64,000 nucleotides of DNA from Clostridium homopropionicum DSM 5847 (GCF_001263795.1 NZ_LHUR01000005.1:124001-188000); one strand, 5' to 3'. Positions 44,027 through 54,211 are shown, numbered from the stretch's first letter. The notes: generated by a model from the sequence alone, not told the origin. Program-made: numbers and translations.

Positions 44027-47000
44027 TTATAGATATCCACAATCTTCTAGTGCTTTATAAGTCTTATATTTTTCTTTAGCATATTTTTCAGCAGCATTAT
44101 ATAATTCTTCAGCCACTTCTGGGAAGGTATTTGCTAAAGAAGAGTACCTTATTTCACCTAATATAAACTCCCTAAATGATTTTGTTGGTTCCTTAGACTC
44201 TAATTTAAATGGATTTTTATTTTCTTTCTTAATCGTAGGATCATACCTGTACAAATGCCAATATCCGGAATCTACAGCCTTCTTTTCTTCCATAATACTA
44301 CTTCCCATTCCGCTCTTTATACCATGATTTACGCATGGAGCATAAGCAATTATCAATGATGGTCCTTTATGTCTTTCTGCCTCTACAATAGCCTTTATAG
44401 TTTGATTGAAGTTAGCTCCCATAGCTATTTGAGCCACATAAACGTGTCCATATGTCATTGCCATAAGTCCTAAATCCTTTTTTCTAACCTTTTTACCGCT
44501 AGCAGCAAATTTAGCGACTGCTGCAGTTGGTGTTGCCTTTGAGGATTGACCACCTGTATTAGAGTATACCTCTGTATCCATAACAAAAATATTCACATCA
44601 TCGCCAGATGCCAATACCTGGTCTACTCCTCCATATCCAATATCATATGCCCATCCATCTCCTCCAATTATCCATTGAGATTTTTTAACCAAGAAATCTT
44701 TCTTCTCTAATACTTCACTAATAATTTCATTATTAGTATCCTTTTGTGCTTCTAATACCTTTATTACTTCATCTGATGCATCTTTAGAAGCTTCTCCTTC
44801 ATCTTTATATTTTAGCCACTTTTTAAAAGCTTCTTTTACTTCATAGTTAATATCAGTATTTAAAGCATTTCCCATTAAATCAGCCAACTTTTCTCTTATT
44901 TGCTTAACACCTAAAAACATACCATAGCCATATTCTGCATTATCTTCGAATAAGGAATTCCCCCAAGCAGGTCCTTTTCCTTCTGCATTTGTTGTATAAG
45001 CTATTGCAGGAGCACTAGCTCCCCAAATTGAGGAACATCCTGTAGCATTTGCTATCATCATTCTGTCGCCAAAAAGCTGGGTAATTAATTTAATATATGG
45101 CGTTTCACCGCAACCAGGACATGCTCCATTAAACTCTAGAAATGGCACAGCAAATTGGCTTCCTTTTACAGTTGTTTTATCCATAAGTTCGTCTTTATAA
45201 GTGATAGTTGTAGCGTATTCCCAATTTTCTGATTCCATCTCCATTTCCTCTTCTGCTGCCTTCATTATTAATGCCTTACCAGGAGCAGGGCATATATCAG
45301 CACAATTTCCACATCCTGTACAATCCATCGGACTTACTTGAATTCTATATTCATAATTTTCTAATCCTTTACCAACTGCTTTTTTTGTTTTAAATGTGTC
45401 TGGTGCTTTGGCTTTTTCATTGTCATCTAAAAGGAATGGTCTAACTGTAGCATGTGGGCAAATATAAGAACATTGATTACATTGTATACACTTGTCAATT
45501 TGCCATTCTGGAACCATTACTGCAATACCACGTTTTTCATATGATGTAACTCCAAGCGGGAAAGTTCCATCTTCCATTCCCTTAAACGCACTTACAGTAA
45601 GCTCATCTCCTTCATGTCTGGCCATAACCTTTTGAATCCTTTTAATGAATTCTGGTTCGTCTTTTATAGGATATTCAGTTTCTTCAAGTTCTGCATTTCT
45701 CCAACTTTCAGGTACCTTAATCTCTTTTAGATCACTTACTCCTCTGTCAATAGCAGCTTTATTCATATCTACTATATTTTTACCCTTTTTACCATATGTC
45801 TTTTCAACTGAATTTTTCAAGTAACCAACTGCTTCTTCTACAGGAATTACATTTGCTAGTTTAAAGAATGCCGATTGCATTATCATATTAATTCTTCCGC
45901 CAAGACCTATCTCAGAAGCAATCTTAACAGCATCAATTATATAAAACCTAGCGTTTTTTTCTGCAATAGCCTTTCTCAATGCTGAGGGGATTTTTTCTTC
46001 TAATTCTTCTTTCCAAGGACAATTTAAAACAAAAACTCCATTTTTCTTAAGTCCTTTGAGAATATCAAAATGGTAAATAAAAGATTTGTTATGGCAGGCA
46101 ATATAATCTGCATCATATACTAGATATGGCGATTTAATTGGTTTCTTTCCAAACCTTAAATGAGAAATAGTACTTCCTCCAGACTTTTTACTGTCATAGG
46201 AAAAATATGCTTGAACATTCATATCTGTATTGTTACCTATAATCTTTACTGCTGACTTATTGGCACCAACTGTACCGTCTGAACCAAGTCCCCAAAATTT
46301 GCAGCTTATTGTCCCTTCAGCTGTTGTATCAATTATATCTTCTTCTGGTAAAGACTTATAGGTAACATCATCTATAATACCTATAGTGAAACCATCCTTA
46401 GGTACATCATTTTTAAGATTTTTAAAGACTGCAATTATTTGAGAAGGTCTAGTATCTTTTTGACCGATTCCATATCTTCCACCGACTATTATTGGCTTAT
46501 TGCTATTGTTATTAAAAAGATGTACTACATCTTGATATAATGGCTCTCCTAAAGATCCCGGTTCCTTTGTTCTGTCCAGTACTGCAATCCTTTTTACTGT
46601 CTTTGGCATAACATTGAAGAAATATTTTGGTGAAAACGGCCTAAAGAGATGAACTTTTATAGTTCCTACCTTTTCTCCTTTACTCATAAGGTAATCCACA
46701 ACTTCTTCTATAGTGTCACAAACAGAACCCATAGCAACTATAATATCTTCTGCATTTGGATCTCCATAATAATCAAAAGGGTGATACCCTCTTCCAGTAA
46801 TTTTTTTTATTTCCATCATGTATTCTTCTACTATATCCGGTATAGCATCGTAATAAGTATTTACTGCTTCCCTTTCTTGAAAATATATGTCTGGGTTTTG
46901 GGCAGTCCCCTTTACAGTTGGATAATTTGGATTTAATGCTTTTCTTCTAAATCTTCTTATTGCATCCTTATCAACGATCTTTTCTAAATCTTCATAATCA

Positions 47001-47554
47001 ATAGTCTCAACTTTTTTATATTCATGAGAGGTTCTAAATCCATCAAAAAAATGTGTAAATGGTAAGCTGCCCTTGATTGCAGAAAGATGTGCAACACATC
47101 CTAAATCCATTACTTCTTGGACATTAGAAGATGCTAACATTGAAAATCCCGTTTCTCGAGTAGTCATAACATCTGTATGATCTCCAAATATCGAAAGAGC
47201 ATGAGTTGCTAATGCTCTAGCACTTATATGAAACACACCTGGAAGCATTTCCCCAGCTATTTTGTACATATTAGGAATCATTAATAATAATCCTTGTGAA
47301 GCAGTATAAGTAGTAGTAAGTGCTCCAGCCACAAGGGACCCATGTACTGCCCCTGCCGCCCCAGCTTCTGATTGCATCTCAGCAACATGTACTGACTGAC
47401 CGAAAATATTTTTCTTACCATGGGCAGACCATTCGTCTACTAATTCTGCCATAGGTGAAGAGGGAGTGATTGGATAGATAGCTGCTACTTCTGTAAAAGC
47501 ATAAGAAGCATAAGCTGCAGCTTCATTTCCATCCATGGTTGCAAACTTTCCCAT
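44027..47554 (-). CDS. nifJ: Pyruvate:ferredoxin (flavodoxin) oxidoreductase
   Basis: Central energy enzyme: oxidises pyruvate to acetyl-CoA and CO2 and reduces ferredoxin, which feeds Rnf and hydrogenases. Single chain of 1175 aa with domains in order: N-terminal ThDP-pyrimidine domain (AEVAAIYPITPSSPMAE), transketolase-C-like part, gamma domain (FGLGSDGTVGANK), ferredoxin domain with CIQCNQCSYICP and CTGCGNCADICP, and the ThDP-diphosphate domain (GDGWAYDIGYGGVDQVL, NTGGQSSKATP). The terminal cluster Cys lies in FNGACPGCGETPY. AAAGGAGG is 8 nt before the ATG at 47554; the frame's earlier start seven codons upstream overlaps that site. Confidence 0.97.
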   Translation of the reverse strand: MGKFATMDGNEAAAYASYAFTEVAAIYPITPSSPMAELVDEWSAHGKKNIFGQSVHVAEMQSEAGAAGAVHGSLVAGALTTTYTASQGLLLMIPNMYKIAGEMLPGVFHISARALATHALSIFGDHTDVMTTRETGFSMLASSNVQEVMDLGCVAHLSAIKGSLPFTHFFDGFRTSHEYKKVETIDYEDLEKIVDKDAIRRFRRKALNPNYPTVKGTAQNPDIYFQEREAVNTYYDAIPDIVEEYMMEIKKITGRGYHPFDYYGDPNAEDIIVAMGSVCDTIEEVVDYLMSKGEKVGTIKVHLFRPFSPKYFFNVMPKTVKRIAVLDRTKEPGSLGEPLYQDVVHLFNNNSNKPIIVGGRYGIGQKDTRPSQIIAVFKNLKNDVPKDGFTIGIIDDVTYKSLPEEDIIDTTAEGTISCKFWGLGSDGTVGANKSAVKIIGNNTDMNVQAYFSYDSKKSGGSTISHLRFGKKPIKSPYLVYDADYIACHNKSFIYHFDILKGLKKNGVFVLNCPWKEELEEKIPSALRKAIAEKNARFYIIDAVKIASEIGLGGRINMIMQSAFFKLANVIPVEEAVGYLKNSVEKTYGKKGKNIVDMNKAAIDRGVSDLKEIKVPESWRNAELEETEYPIKDEPEFIKRIQKVMARHEGDELTVSAFKGMEDGTFPLGVTSYEKRGIAVMVPEWQIDKCIQCNQCSYICPHATVRPFLLDDNEKAKAPDTFKTKKAVGKGLENYEYRIQVSPMDCTGCGNCADICPAPGKALIMKAAEEEMEMESENWEYATTITYKDELMDKTTVKGSQFAVPFLEFNGACPGCGETPYIKLITQLFGDRMMIANATGCSSIWGASAPAIAYTTNAEGKGPAWGNSLFEDNAEYGYGMFLGVKQIREKLADLMGNALNTDINYEVKEAFKKWLKYKDEGEASKDASDEVIKVLEAQKDTNNEIISEVLEKKDFLVKKSQWIIGGDGWAYDIGYGGVDQVLASGDDVNIFVMDTEVYSNTGGQSSKATPTAAVAKFAASGKKVRKKDLGLMAMTYGHVYVAQIAMGANFNQTIKAIVEAERHKGPSLIIAYAPCVNHGIKSGMGSSIMEEKKAVDSGYWHLYRYDPTIKKENKNPFKLESKEPTKSFREFILGEIRYSSLANTFPEVAEELYNAAEKYAKEKYKTYKALEDCGYL

Positions 47555-47674
47555 TAAAAATTCCTCCTTTTTCATATGATGATAATGCTTTACTAAACTA
47601 TTATTTGACTTATTCTCAATTTTTATTAAGAAATTTTCTAGAAATATACTTTTTTAATTAAACATCCATAGTAA

Positions 47675-47709
47675 AAGGCTGTTGGTATCTTGCGCTTACC
47701 AACAGCCTT
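47675..47709 (-). terminator. Intrinsic terminator of motAB
   Basis: Perfect 13-bp stem AAGGCTGTTGGTA/TACCAACAGCCTT with a 9-nt loop, 21 bp past the motB stop. Confidence 0.85.
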
Positions 47710-47730
47710 AATTTAGTCAATTTGCTTTTA

Positions 47731-48453
47731 TCAGTTTTTTTCAACAGTATTATACTTTGTATTCATTATTACTATATCAATTCTTCTATTTTTTGCTCTG
47801 CCCTCTTTTGTATTATTTGTTGCTACAGGTCTATACTCACCGTATCCAACTGAGCTTAGCTTTTCTGGAGAATAATTGCACTTTTCAATGAGAAGCTGTA
47901 CTACATTTGATGCCCTAACAGCAGATAATTGCCAGTTTGATTTAAACATATAAGTATTAATTGGCTTATTATCTGTATTTCCTTCGATTCTTATATAATT
48001 GTCTTCCTGCTTTAGAATATTTCCTATTTGAATAAGCTTTTTTAACGCATCTTCTTTTACTTCTGCTTTCCCTGATTCAAAAAACAGAGTATCGTTTAGT
48101 CTTACTACAAGTCCTCTTTCTTCGATTTCAGTTGAAACACTGCTGCTTAGATTATTATTAGCTAGATATTTATCTACCTCTTGTTTTAGTTGTTCCATTT
48201 TGGCCTGCTCGAGATCTTTCTCAACTATTGGAGTAGGAGTTCCTTCGCTAGTACTAGTATCTTGTTCAAGAATAGATTGTCCACCAGAAAAAGCAATATT
48301 AAAGGACTCTGCTATTTTTTTATATTTTTCTACACTTATATTACTCATAGCATACATTATAACAAAAAATATCATTAGTAAAGTTATTAAATCTGAATAT
48401 GTAAGCAACCATCGTTCATTATTGGCTTCTTTTTCTTCTTCATCACTAATCAT
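47731..48453 (-). CDS. motB: MotB flagellar motor stator protein
   Basis: Stator subunit anchored to peptidoglycan, 240 aa. The single membrane helix (about residues 17-38) carries the proton-path aspartate in WLLTYSDLITLLM. A plug-like segment and linker lead to an OmpA-like peptidoglycan-binding domain: LFFESGKAEV, RIEGNTDNKPI and LSSVGYGEYRPVATN with NRRIDIVI. The start overlaps the motA stop by 4 bp. It is not in a flagellar cluster, which is common for stators. Confidence 0.94.
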   Translation of the reverse strand: MISDEEEKEANNERWLLTYSDLITLLMIFFVIMYAMSNISVEKYKKIAESFNIAFSGGQSILEQDTSTSEGTPTPIVEKDLEQAKMEQLKQEVDKYLANNNLSSSVSTEIEERGLVVRLNDTLFFESGKAEVKEDALKKLIQIGNILKQEDNYIRIEGNTDNKPINTYMFKSNWQLSAVRASNVVQLLIEKCNYSPEKLSSVGYGEYRPVATNNTKEGRAKNRRIDIVIMNTKYNTVEKN

Positions 48454-49241
48454 TCTAAATTTTCTCCTCTTTTTGATTCATATTCTGCTAGTTCCTTTTT
48501 ATCCATAAATCCCTTTAATTTTTCTCCAATTGTATTTGGATTTATTCCTGCCTGAATACAAGATATAGCCTCTATAACTAACTCCTTATCTATCAATTCA
48601 TCTTTATTTAATACCTTTAACTTTGAAGCTATAGGAAGCCATAGAAGATTTGCAGAAGAAACTCCATATAAAGTAGCAATAAATGCAACTGCAATTTTAG
48701 GTCCTAAGGAACCTGGATCACTTAGATTTCCTAAAACATGAACTAATCCCATTACTGTACCTATTATGCCCATAGTAGGAGCAAAGCCTCCAGCTGCTTC
48801 AAATATAGCAATTGTATCTTTGTGTCTCATAGAAGTCATTTCTGCATCTAAGTGCAGCATTGTTTTTACTGTTTCCGGCTCTACACCATCTACAACTGCT
48901 TGAAGACCTTTTTTAATAAATGGATCCATATTAGAATCACTTAAATCTGATTCCAAGCTTAACAATCCATTTTGCCTAGTCTTCTTTGCAATATCAACAA
49001 AATAGTTTATTGAATATGCTCTATTACTCTTCTTACTTGAAAAAGTTGTTTTTAGAGCTCCTGGTACTCTTTTTAGTTTATTCATTGGGAAAGACACTCC
49101 TACTGCACCTATAGTTCCTCCAAAAACAATAAGTCCAGCTGTACCAACTAATAAAGCTGCTAGATGTCCTCCTTCTAAAACAAAACCTAAAATTAAACCT
49201 CCAAAACTAATTATTAAAAAAATAACCGTTGAAATGTCCAT
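48450..49241 (-). CDS. motA: MotA flagellar motor stator protein
   Basis: Four-helix stator subunit of 263 aa, forming the ion channel with MotB and pushing on the rotor. IISFGGLILGFVLEGGHLAAL is the first helix, and GFAPTMGIIGTVMGLVHVLGNL is the conserved third helix with its functional proline. The charged cytoplasmic loop contacting FliG lies between helices 2 and 3. Its stop overlaps motB. No CsrA or sigma-28 site was confidently found. Confidence 0.94.
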   Translation of the reverse strand: MDISTVIFLIISFGGLILGFVLEGGHLAALLVGTAGLIVFGGTIGAVGVSFPMNKLKRVPGALKTTFSSKKSNRAYSINYFVDIAKKTRQNGLLSLESDLSDSNMDPFIKKGLQAVVDGVEPETVKTMLHLDAEMTSMRHKDTIAIFEAAGGFAPTMGIIGTVMGLVHVLGNLSDPGSLGPKIAVAFIATLYGVSSANLLWLPIASKLKVLNKDELIDKELVIEAISCIQAGINPNTIGEKLKGFMDKKELAEYESKRGENLE

Positions 49242-49456
49242 AATTTATACCTCGTTATACATTTATTATTGCTTAATTAAATATTATATTTCAATTAATC
49301 TCGTACTTCAAATTCAAGCATATATTGCATTCTTACTATGTTTTCTTAAACTTTCCAATTTAACTAATTTATATACAAGCTACTTATAATTACACAAATT
49401 TATTGCTCATTACTTATTATTACTTTGAAGTAAAGTTAATATATTTAATAAAACAA

Positions 49457-50302
49457 TTAGTATTTTCGAGATATTTCCTTTAATTCTCTAGATAACTTCT
49501 CTAAATCAAAAATATAACTTTCTATTTCTTTTAAATCATTTGAATACTGTTGAAAGCTTTTCATATCACTTTCAATATTTTCAAAGATTTCTCTTGAATT
49601 TTTCTTAATTCTGGATAATGTAAATTCAATTGTCTTTATTGAATTATTACTTGAATCAGCTAATTTTCTAATTTCAGAAGCAACAACTCCAAAGCCTTTT
49701 CCTGCCTCACCTGCTCTTGCACTTTCAATAGAAGCATTAAGTCCTAACAAGTTTGATCTTTTTGAAACATCCTTAATAAATCCAATAACACTATCTGTTT
49801 GTTCAGTATCCTTAACTGTCTCATCTAATACTTTTATAACCCCGTTATTGCTCTCAGCTACTTGTCCAATTCCTTTTGAAACCTTTGAAATATACATTAA
49901 CAATTCATTTGCAGATTTAGATAATTCTTCAGCCATATCAGAAACTTTCTTTTGTCTATCTAAAAAAGTAGATACAACAATACATCCAAGCATTTTATTG
50001 TTTTCCTTTATTGGAATTGCTGTACTTCTATAAGGTATTCCTGTTCTTCCAACATTCAACTCATCTAATATTAATTCTCCTGATTGTATGCATTTATATG
50101 CTACAGTTTCTTTAGTAATAGGCCCAATATTATACTCATATCCACCTTTAGAACTATTGTACAGCTTTATACAATCCTCTGTTGAGTTAAAGCCCATAAC
50201 AAAATCCCCTCTTAAAATAGAGCCCATAAATGGTACTATCTCTTCAAAAGCCTTAAATAATATGCTGTCTTCAACCTTATTTTTCATTTGCAAACTCTCC
50301 AC
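49457..50302 (-). CDS. Soluble chemoreceptor-like signalling protein
   Basis: About 281 aa with no membrane helix. An N-terminal sensory-like region of about 120 residues ([20 protein letters not shown] and [12 protein letters not shown]) recalls the clostridial soluble MCP sensor domain. A short MCP signalling hairpin follows, with the tip [21 protein letters not shown] and [15 protein letters not shown]. The signalling domain is much shorter than in full receptors and has no adaptation sites beyond the hairpin base. The start is uncertain: GTG 50302 (AGGAGG-like site 8 nt upstream) or the ATG 15 bp downstream. Its place beside motAB suggests a motility role. Confidence 0.8.
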   Translation of the reverse strand: MESLQMKNKVEDSILFKAFEEIVPFMGSILRGDFVMGFNSTEDCIKLYNSSKGGYEYNIGPITKETVAYKCIQSGELILDELNVGRTGIPYRSTAIPIKENNKMLGCIVVSTFLDRQKKVSDMAEELSKSANELLMYISKVSKGIGQVAESNNGVIKVLDETVKDTEQTDSVIGFIKDVSKRSNLLGLNASIESARAGEAGKGFGVVASEIRKLADSSNNSIKTIEFTLSRIKKNSREIFENIESDMKSFQQYSNDLKEIESYIFDLEKLSRELKEISRKY

Positions 50303-50375
50303 AAAAAAAACCTCCATATTTTTTAATAACTTAATGTATTTGAACTAAATAATTTATTAATAAATATATCGATAC

Positions 50376-51233
50376 CTAATTACTTTTTTGTATCCAATTT
50401 ATCATTTTATTATAGTTATTTTTAGCATCCTCATATCCTAATTGGTATAAAGCAGCTAACTTTTCAGGATTCTTTTCCAATCTATCTACTTTTAAGTCAC
50501 TAGCTGGTCTAATTACAAATGCTTGTTCGTTCTCTTCAAGGGAAATTATATAATCTAGAGTTTTATTATAAACCTTGTATCTATTTAAAATTGTATCTAT
50601 TAGTTTTGGATATTTTTTGTATTTAATTTTTATAATGCCACTAAACTTTGTAGGTTCTTTTCTGTATTCTTTATTTCTTGTAAGTATAATTATGTTTTTT
50701 AAGTACCCATCTTCCATTGCCTTTTTAACTGGAATAGAATCTGCAAGTCCACCGTCTAAAAGAATTTTATCCTCTATCTTTACCATAGGCGCTAATAAAG
50801 GTAAACTGCTTGACGCTCTGATTATTTGTAAAATATTATCCCTGCAATCATTTTTTTCAAAATATAGTGCTTCTCCAGTAATACAATCTGTTGTTCCTAT
50901 TACAAATTTTTGCTGTGAGTTTTCAAAAGTTTTATAATCAAAAGGCTCCAATTTATTTGGAAGTTCATCATAGACAAATTTAATCCCAAATATACTCTTT
51001 TCTAAGATAAGATTTCTAAGACTTAAATACCTTGGATTTTTTATATACTTAATATTAATTTTTTTACTTCTTCCAGTTTGCTTAGATATATAAGAGGCTG
51101 CATTGCATGCTCCAGCAGATACCCCAATTACATACGGAAAATACAAATCCTTCTCCATAAAAAAATCTAATACACCTGCTGTATATACTCCTCGCATACC
51201 TCCGCCTTCTAAAACAAGTCCAATGTCCTTCAT
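50376..51233 (-). CDS. Patatin-like phospholipase
   Basis: Predicted lipid acyl hydrolase of 285 aa. The Ser-Asp dyad is clear: oxyanion loop LEGGGMRGVYTAG near residue 8, nucleophile GVSAG near 38, and Asp in LLDGGLADSIP near 160. It belongs to the bacterial YjjU-type branch (TGEALYFEK, LRASSSLPLLAP). The open frame has 23 extra codons, but GGGGGTG sits 6-7 nt before the ATG at 51233. No secretion signal is seen. Confidence 0.88.
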   Translation of the reverse strand: MKDIGLVLEGGGMRGVYTAGVLDFFMEKDLYFPYVIGVSAGACNAASYISKQTGRSKKINIKYIKNPRYLSLRNLILEKSIFGIKFVYDELPNKLEPFDYKTFENSQQKFVIGTTDCITGEALYFEKNDCRDNILQIIRASSSLPLLAPMVKIEDKILLDGGLADSIPVKKAMEDGYLKNIIILTRNKEYRKEPTKFSGIIKIKYKKYPKLIDTILNRYKVYNKTLDYIISLEENEQAFVIRPASDLKVDRLEKNPEKLAALYQLGYEDAKNNYNKMINWIQKSN

Positions 51234-51309
51234 ATCCGCACCCCCTATGTACTTTATATAAGTATAGTAAATATTATACAACTTATTACGTAATAAAAAC
51301 AATATATTA

Positions 51310-51335
51310 AAAAGCTACCTAAAAAGGCAGCTTTT
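51310..51335 (-). terminator. Intrinsic terminator of the coat protein pair
   Basis: AAAAGCTNCCT pairs with AGGNAGCTTTT around a 4-nt loop, 19 bp past the CotF-like gene. Confidence 0.75.
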
Positions 51336-51353
51336 ATTTATATTATTAATTTA

Positions 51354-51602
51354 TTATCCTTGCATTAATTGTGATTTAACCTGATCTATATCTTGTTGAC
51401 TTGCCTTTGCAGCTGGCTTATAATATCCCTTCTGTGAAGCCATTTGGAATAATTGATATTGGAATTGTTCATCTCCATCTCTTTTTTGTTGAAGAGTCTG
51501 TCTAAGCTGCTGATTTTCGCATTCAGAAATTATAGCAGCATAGTTAGTTAAACTGCTTTTAGTCATTGATAAAATATCATTCACCATTTGTTTTTCTTGC
51601 AT
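51354..51602 (-). CDS. CotF-like spore coat protein
   Basis: An 82-aa Gln-rich helical protein. NDILSMTKSSLTNYAAIISE, NQQLRQTLQQKRDGDE and QKGYYKPAAKAS are typical of the CotF spore coat family. The family is incorporated into the endospore coat, so expression late in sporulation in the mother cell is expected. It lies 27 bp downstream of a related small gene, forming a two-gene operon. Confidence 0.85.
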   Translation of the reverse strand: MQEKQMVNDILSMTKSSLTNYAAIISECENQQLRQTLQQKRDGDEQFQYQLFQMASQKGYYKPAAKASQQDIDQVKSQLMQG

Positions 51603-51629
51603 TGTCTATTCCTCACTTTCCATTTTTTA

Positions 51630-51815
51630 TTATTGTAAAAATCCCATTAATTGTTGAGCAGTTTGTGTTGAAGCATTTGCTGCTTGCTGAAACATTTGTT
51701 TAACTTGCATGTCTTGACATTTACCTGCATAATCATTTAGTTTTGCAGATATATTTTCATGACTTCCTATTAAGTGTCTTAGGTTTTGTAATTCTAATTG
51801 ATTTAATTGTGACAT
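51630..51815 (-). CDS. Small spore coat-associated protein
   Basis: A 61-residue protein: MSQLNQLELQNLRHLIGSHE, then KLNDYAGKCQDMQVKQMFQQ and AANASTQTAQQLMGFLQ. It resembles the N-terminal half of CotF-like or DUF2383-like four-helix coat proteins and is co-transcribed with the CotF-like gene. GAGGAGG lies 6-8 nt before the ATG. Function by association only. Confidence 0.75.
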   Translation of the reverse strand: MSQLNQLELQNLRHLIGSHENISAKLNDYAGKCQDMQVKQMFQQAANASTQTAQQLMGFLQ

Positions 51816-51917
51816 GTGAATTTCCTCCTCTTTACTATATTTTCTGTAGTATTTTGTGTTAAAGCTAAATAGAATATACCAATATTAAAAGCTTTTAAAA
51901 TGAAATAAGTGTAAATG

Positions 51918-52553
51918 TTATTTATCAGTACATACATTTTCATCTAACTTTTTCAATATTTTTTTATACCCTATTTTTATAATTTGATTATCATACAATT
52001 GTTCATATTTTATTTTATCTATATCCATCTTTAATATGCTTTTATAATTATCCCCATAAATTTTATGAAGTAGCAATTCACAGTCTCTAATAATTAAATT
52101 ATAACTATTATTATCATTAAGTTTATAGTTCTTAATATGTTCATTTATGATTTCAATAATTCCATATAGCTGATATATATAACTCATTTCTTTTAAGTCA
52201 AATCTATTAGTTAAAGAAGCCACAATCTTTGAATAGTCTCTGTTTAGTAGTATAGGATTCATGCTTAAATAATTTTCTTTTGAAAAATCATTTAAATTCC
52301 TTATACTTTGAAAAATGGCTGTGCATATATCTAATCTTATTATATTTATGTTCTCGCAGATTTTACTCATCTTTTGAATTTCTTCGTATTTTCTATTATC
52401 TTCTACAATTTTGTTTTCCACATTCATGTTCTCTTTAATAGAGTGCTTCATTGTAATCCAGCTGCAGGTAGCTCCAATAAGTGAACCAATAATAACCGCT
52501 GTAGCTGAAATCATGGGAGTTATAAATTTATCTGGTATATCAAATAAACACAC
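51918..52553 (-). CDS. Hypothetical membrane-anchored protein
   Basis: About 211 aa, not recognised. One hydrophobic segment near the N-terminus (ISATAVIIGSLIGATCSWIT) is followed by a mostly helical, charged cytoplasmic part with SKICENINIIRLDICTAIF and LYGIIEIINEHIKNYK. The start is uncertain: GTG 52553 has AGGAGA about 10 nt upstream, and TTG seven codons earlier overlaps that site. Monocistronic, divergent from a MATE gene. Confidence 0.55.
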   Translation of the reverse strand: MCLFDIPDKFITPMISATAVIIGSLIGATCSWITMKHSIKENMNVENKIVEDNRKYEEIQKMSKICENINIIRLDICTAIFQSIRNLNDFSKENYLSMNPILLNRDYSKIVASLTNRFDLKEMSYIYQLYGIIEIINEHIKNYKLNDNNSYNLIIRDCELLLHKIYGDNYKSILKMDIDKIKYEQLYDNQIIKIGYKKILKKLDENVCTDK

Positions 52554-52709
52554 AAAATTAAGGTCTCCTTTCAATTACAAAATTAATTAGAAATCTATAA
52601 TTATACTTTCTCAAATATGAAATATTATTCTAAAGTATACTTTATTTCTAAAACATGGTATAATTCTTTGGAACATTTTCAGATTTAAAATTATGCAAGG
52701 AGGTATTTT

Positions 52710-54119
52710 ATGGATAAATCTAAACAACTTGAAACAGGAAGTATTAGTAGCCTCCTATTGAAATTTTCTGTACCTGCAATAATTGGAATGTTAGTAAATG
52801 CTTTTTACAACTTAGTTGATAGAATATATATAGGTAATATGGGACAAGGAATAGGTGAAAAAGCTTTAGCTGGACTTGGAATTACTATGCCAATTATGAC
52901 TACAATTATGGCTTTTGGTATGTTAGTTGGTATAGGATCCTCAACTATTGTATCTTTAAAGCTTGGAGAAAAAAATAAGGACAAGGCTGAAGAAATTCTC
53001 GGACTAGCTGTATTACTAAACTTCACTATCTCCATATTAATTTCAATTATTGGGTTACTATTTATTACACCTATACTAAAAATTTTTGGTGCCGATGCAG
53101 ATAGTATTTTTTATGCAAAACAATACATTATTGTAATTCTCTCTTGCACAGTATTCCAGAACATGGGTTTTGGAATTAACAATATAATTCGTTCAGAAGG
53201 CAACCCCAAAATTGCAATGAGAACAATGCTAGTAGGAGCATTTCTGAATATTATTCTAGACCCAATTTTTATTTTTGACTTTGGATTAGGACTCGGTATA
53301 AAAGGTGCAGCTATAGCTACAGTAATTTCTCAAATCATAAATACCCTATTGGTATTACATTATTTTACCAGCAAAAATAGCGGAAGTATCTTAAAATTAA
53401 AAAAATCCAATCTAAAGTTTAATTACAATCTTATGCTTGATATTTTCTCAATAGGTCTTTCACCATTTACAATGCAGCTTGCTGCTAGTTGTGTATCCAT
53501 TCTTTATAATAAGGGATTATTAAAATATGGTGGCAACTCAGCTGTTGCCGCAATGAGTATTATTGTAAGTATTTCTATGATAATCTTCATGCCAATTTTC
53601 GGTATAAATCAAGGAGTTCAGCCGATACTGGGATATAATTATGGAGCTAAACAATACGCTAGAGTAAAAAAAGCCCTTAGATTAGCAATTTTATCTGGTA
53701 TTTTCATAGCTTCATTAGGCTTTATTGCTATTGAATTTTTCCCTAAACTTATTTTTAAAGTTTTTGCAAAAGATGCACCTGAACTGATAGAACTAGGCTC
53801 TAGAGGCATAAGAATAGACCTTATGTTTTTGCCAATCATAGGTTATCAAGTAATTGCTTCAAACTATTTTCAAGCCATTGGGAAAGCTAAAATTTCCCTT
53901 TTCTTAAGCTTCTTGAGACAAGTAATAGTTTTGATTCCAATAATATTAATTCTGCCTAATTTTTTGGGGCTAACTGGTCTTTGGCTATCTCAGCCTATAG
54001 CAGATGTTGTAGCAGCAATATTGACAAGTTTCTTTTTATACAAGGGAATGAAGGAATTAAAACAGTTAGAAAAACTAGAATTATCTAAAATACAAACAAA
54101 TGGAATTATCTCAAAATAA
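52710..54119 (+). CDS. MATE family efflux transporter
   Basis: Twelve-helix antiporter of 469 aa of the MepA-like branch. NAFYNLVDRIYIGNMGQGIG and ITMPIMTTIMAFGMLVGIGS lie near the start. SIGLSPFTMQLAASCVSILYN and FGINQGVQPILGYNYGAKQYAR are typical of MepA relatives. AAGGAGG precedes the ATG by 7 nt. The stop codon sits in a 13-bp hairpin. It is convergent with a two-component system, which may or may not be related. Confidence 0.92.
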   Translation: MDKSKQLETGSISSLLLKFSVPAIIGMLVNAFYNLVDRIYIGNMGQGIGEKALAGLGITMPIMTTIMAFGMLVGIGSSTIVSLKLGEKNKDKAEEILGLAVLLNFTISILISIIGLLFITPILKIFGADADSIFYAKQYIIVILSCTVFQNMGFGINNIIRSEGNPKIAMRTMLVGAFLNIILDPIFIFDFGLGLGIKGAAIATVISQIINTLLVLHYFTSKNSGSILKLKKSNLKFNYNLMLDIFSIGLSPFTMQLAASCVSILYNKGLLKYGGNSAVAAMSIIVSISMIIFMPIFGINQGVQPILGYNYGAKQYARVKKALRLAILSGIFIASLGFIAIEFFPKLIFKVFAKDAPELIELGSRGIRIDLMFLPIIGYQVIASNYFQAIGKAKISLFLSFLRQVIVLIPIILILPNFLGLTGLWLSQPIADVVAAILTSFFLYKGMKELKQLEKLELSKIQTNGIISK

Positions 54120-54171
54120 GATAATTCCATTTAAAAGCTTGCTAGAAATCTTTGATTTTGTGCAAGCTTTT
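54098..54171. terminator. Two consecutive hairpins at the end of the MATE gene
   Basis: Hairpin 1: AAATGGAATTATC (54098-54110) with GATAATTCCATTT (54120-54132), perfect 13 bp, with the stop codon in its loop. Hairpin 2: AAAAGCTTGC (54133-54142) with GCAAGCTTTT (54162-54171). The two are back to back. Confidence 0.75.
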
Positions 54172-54211
54172 ATTCATCAGCTTAGCTGAGTGAGTTTCCT
54201 GTTATTATTTT

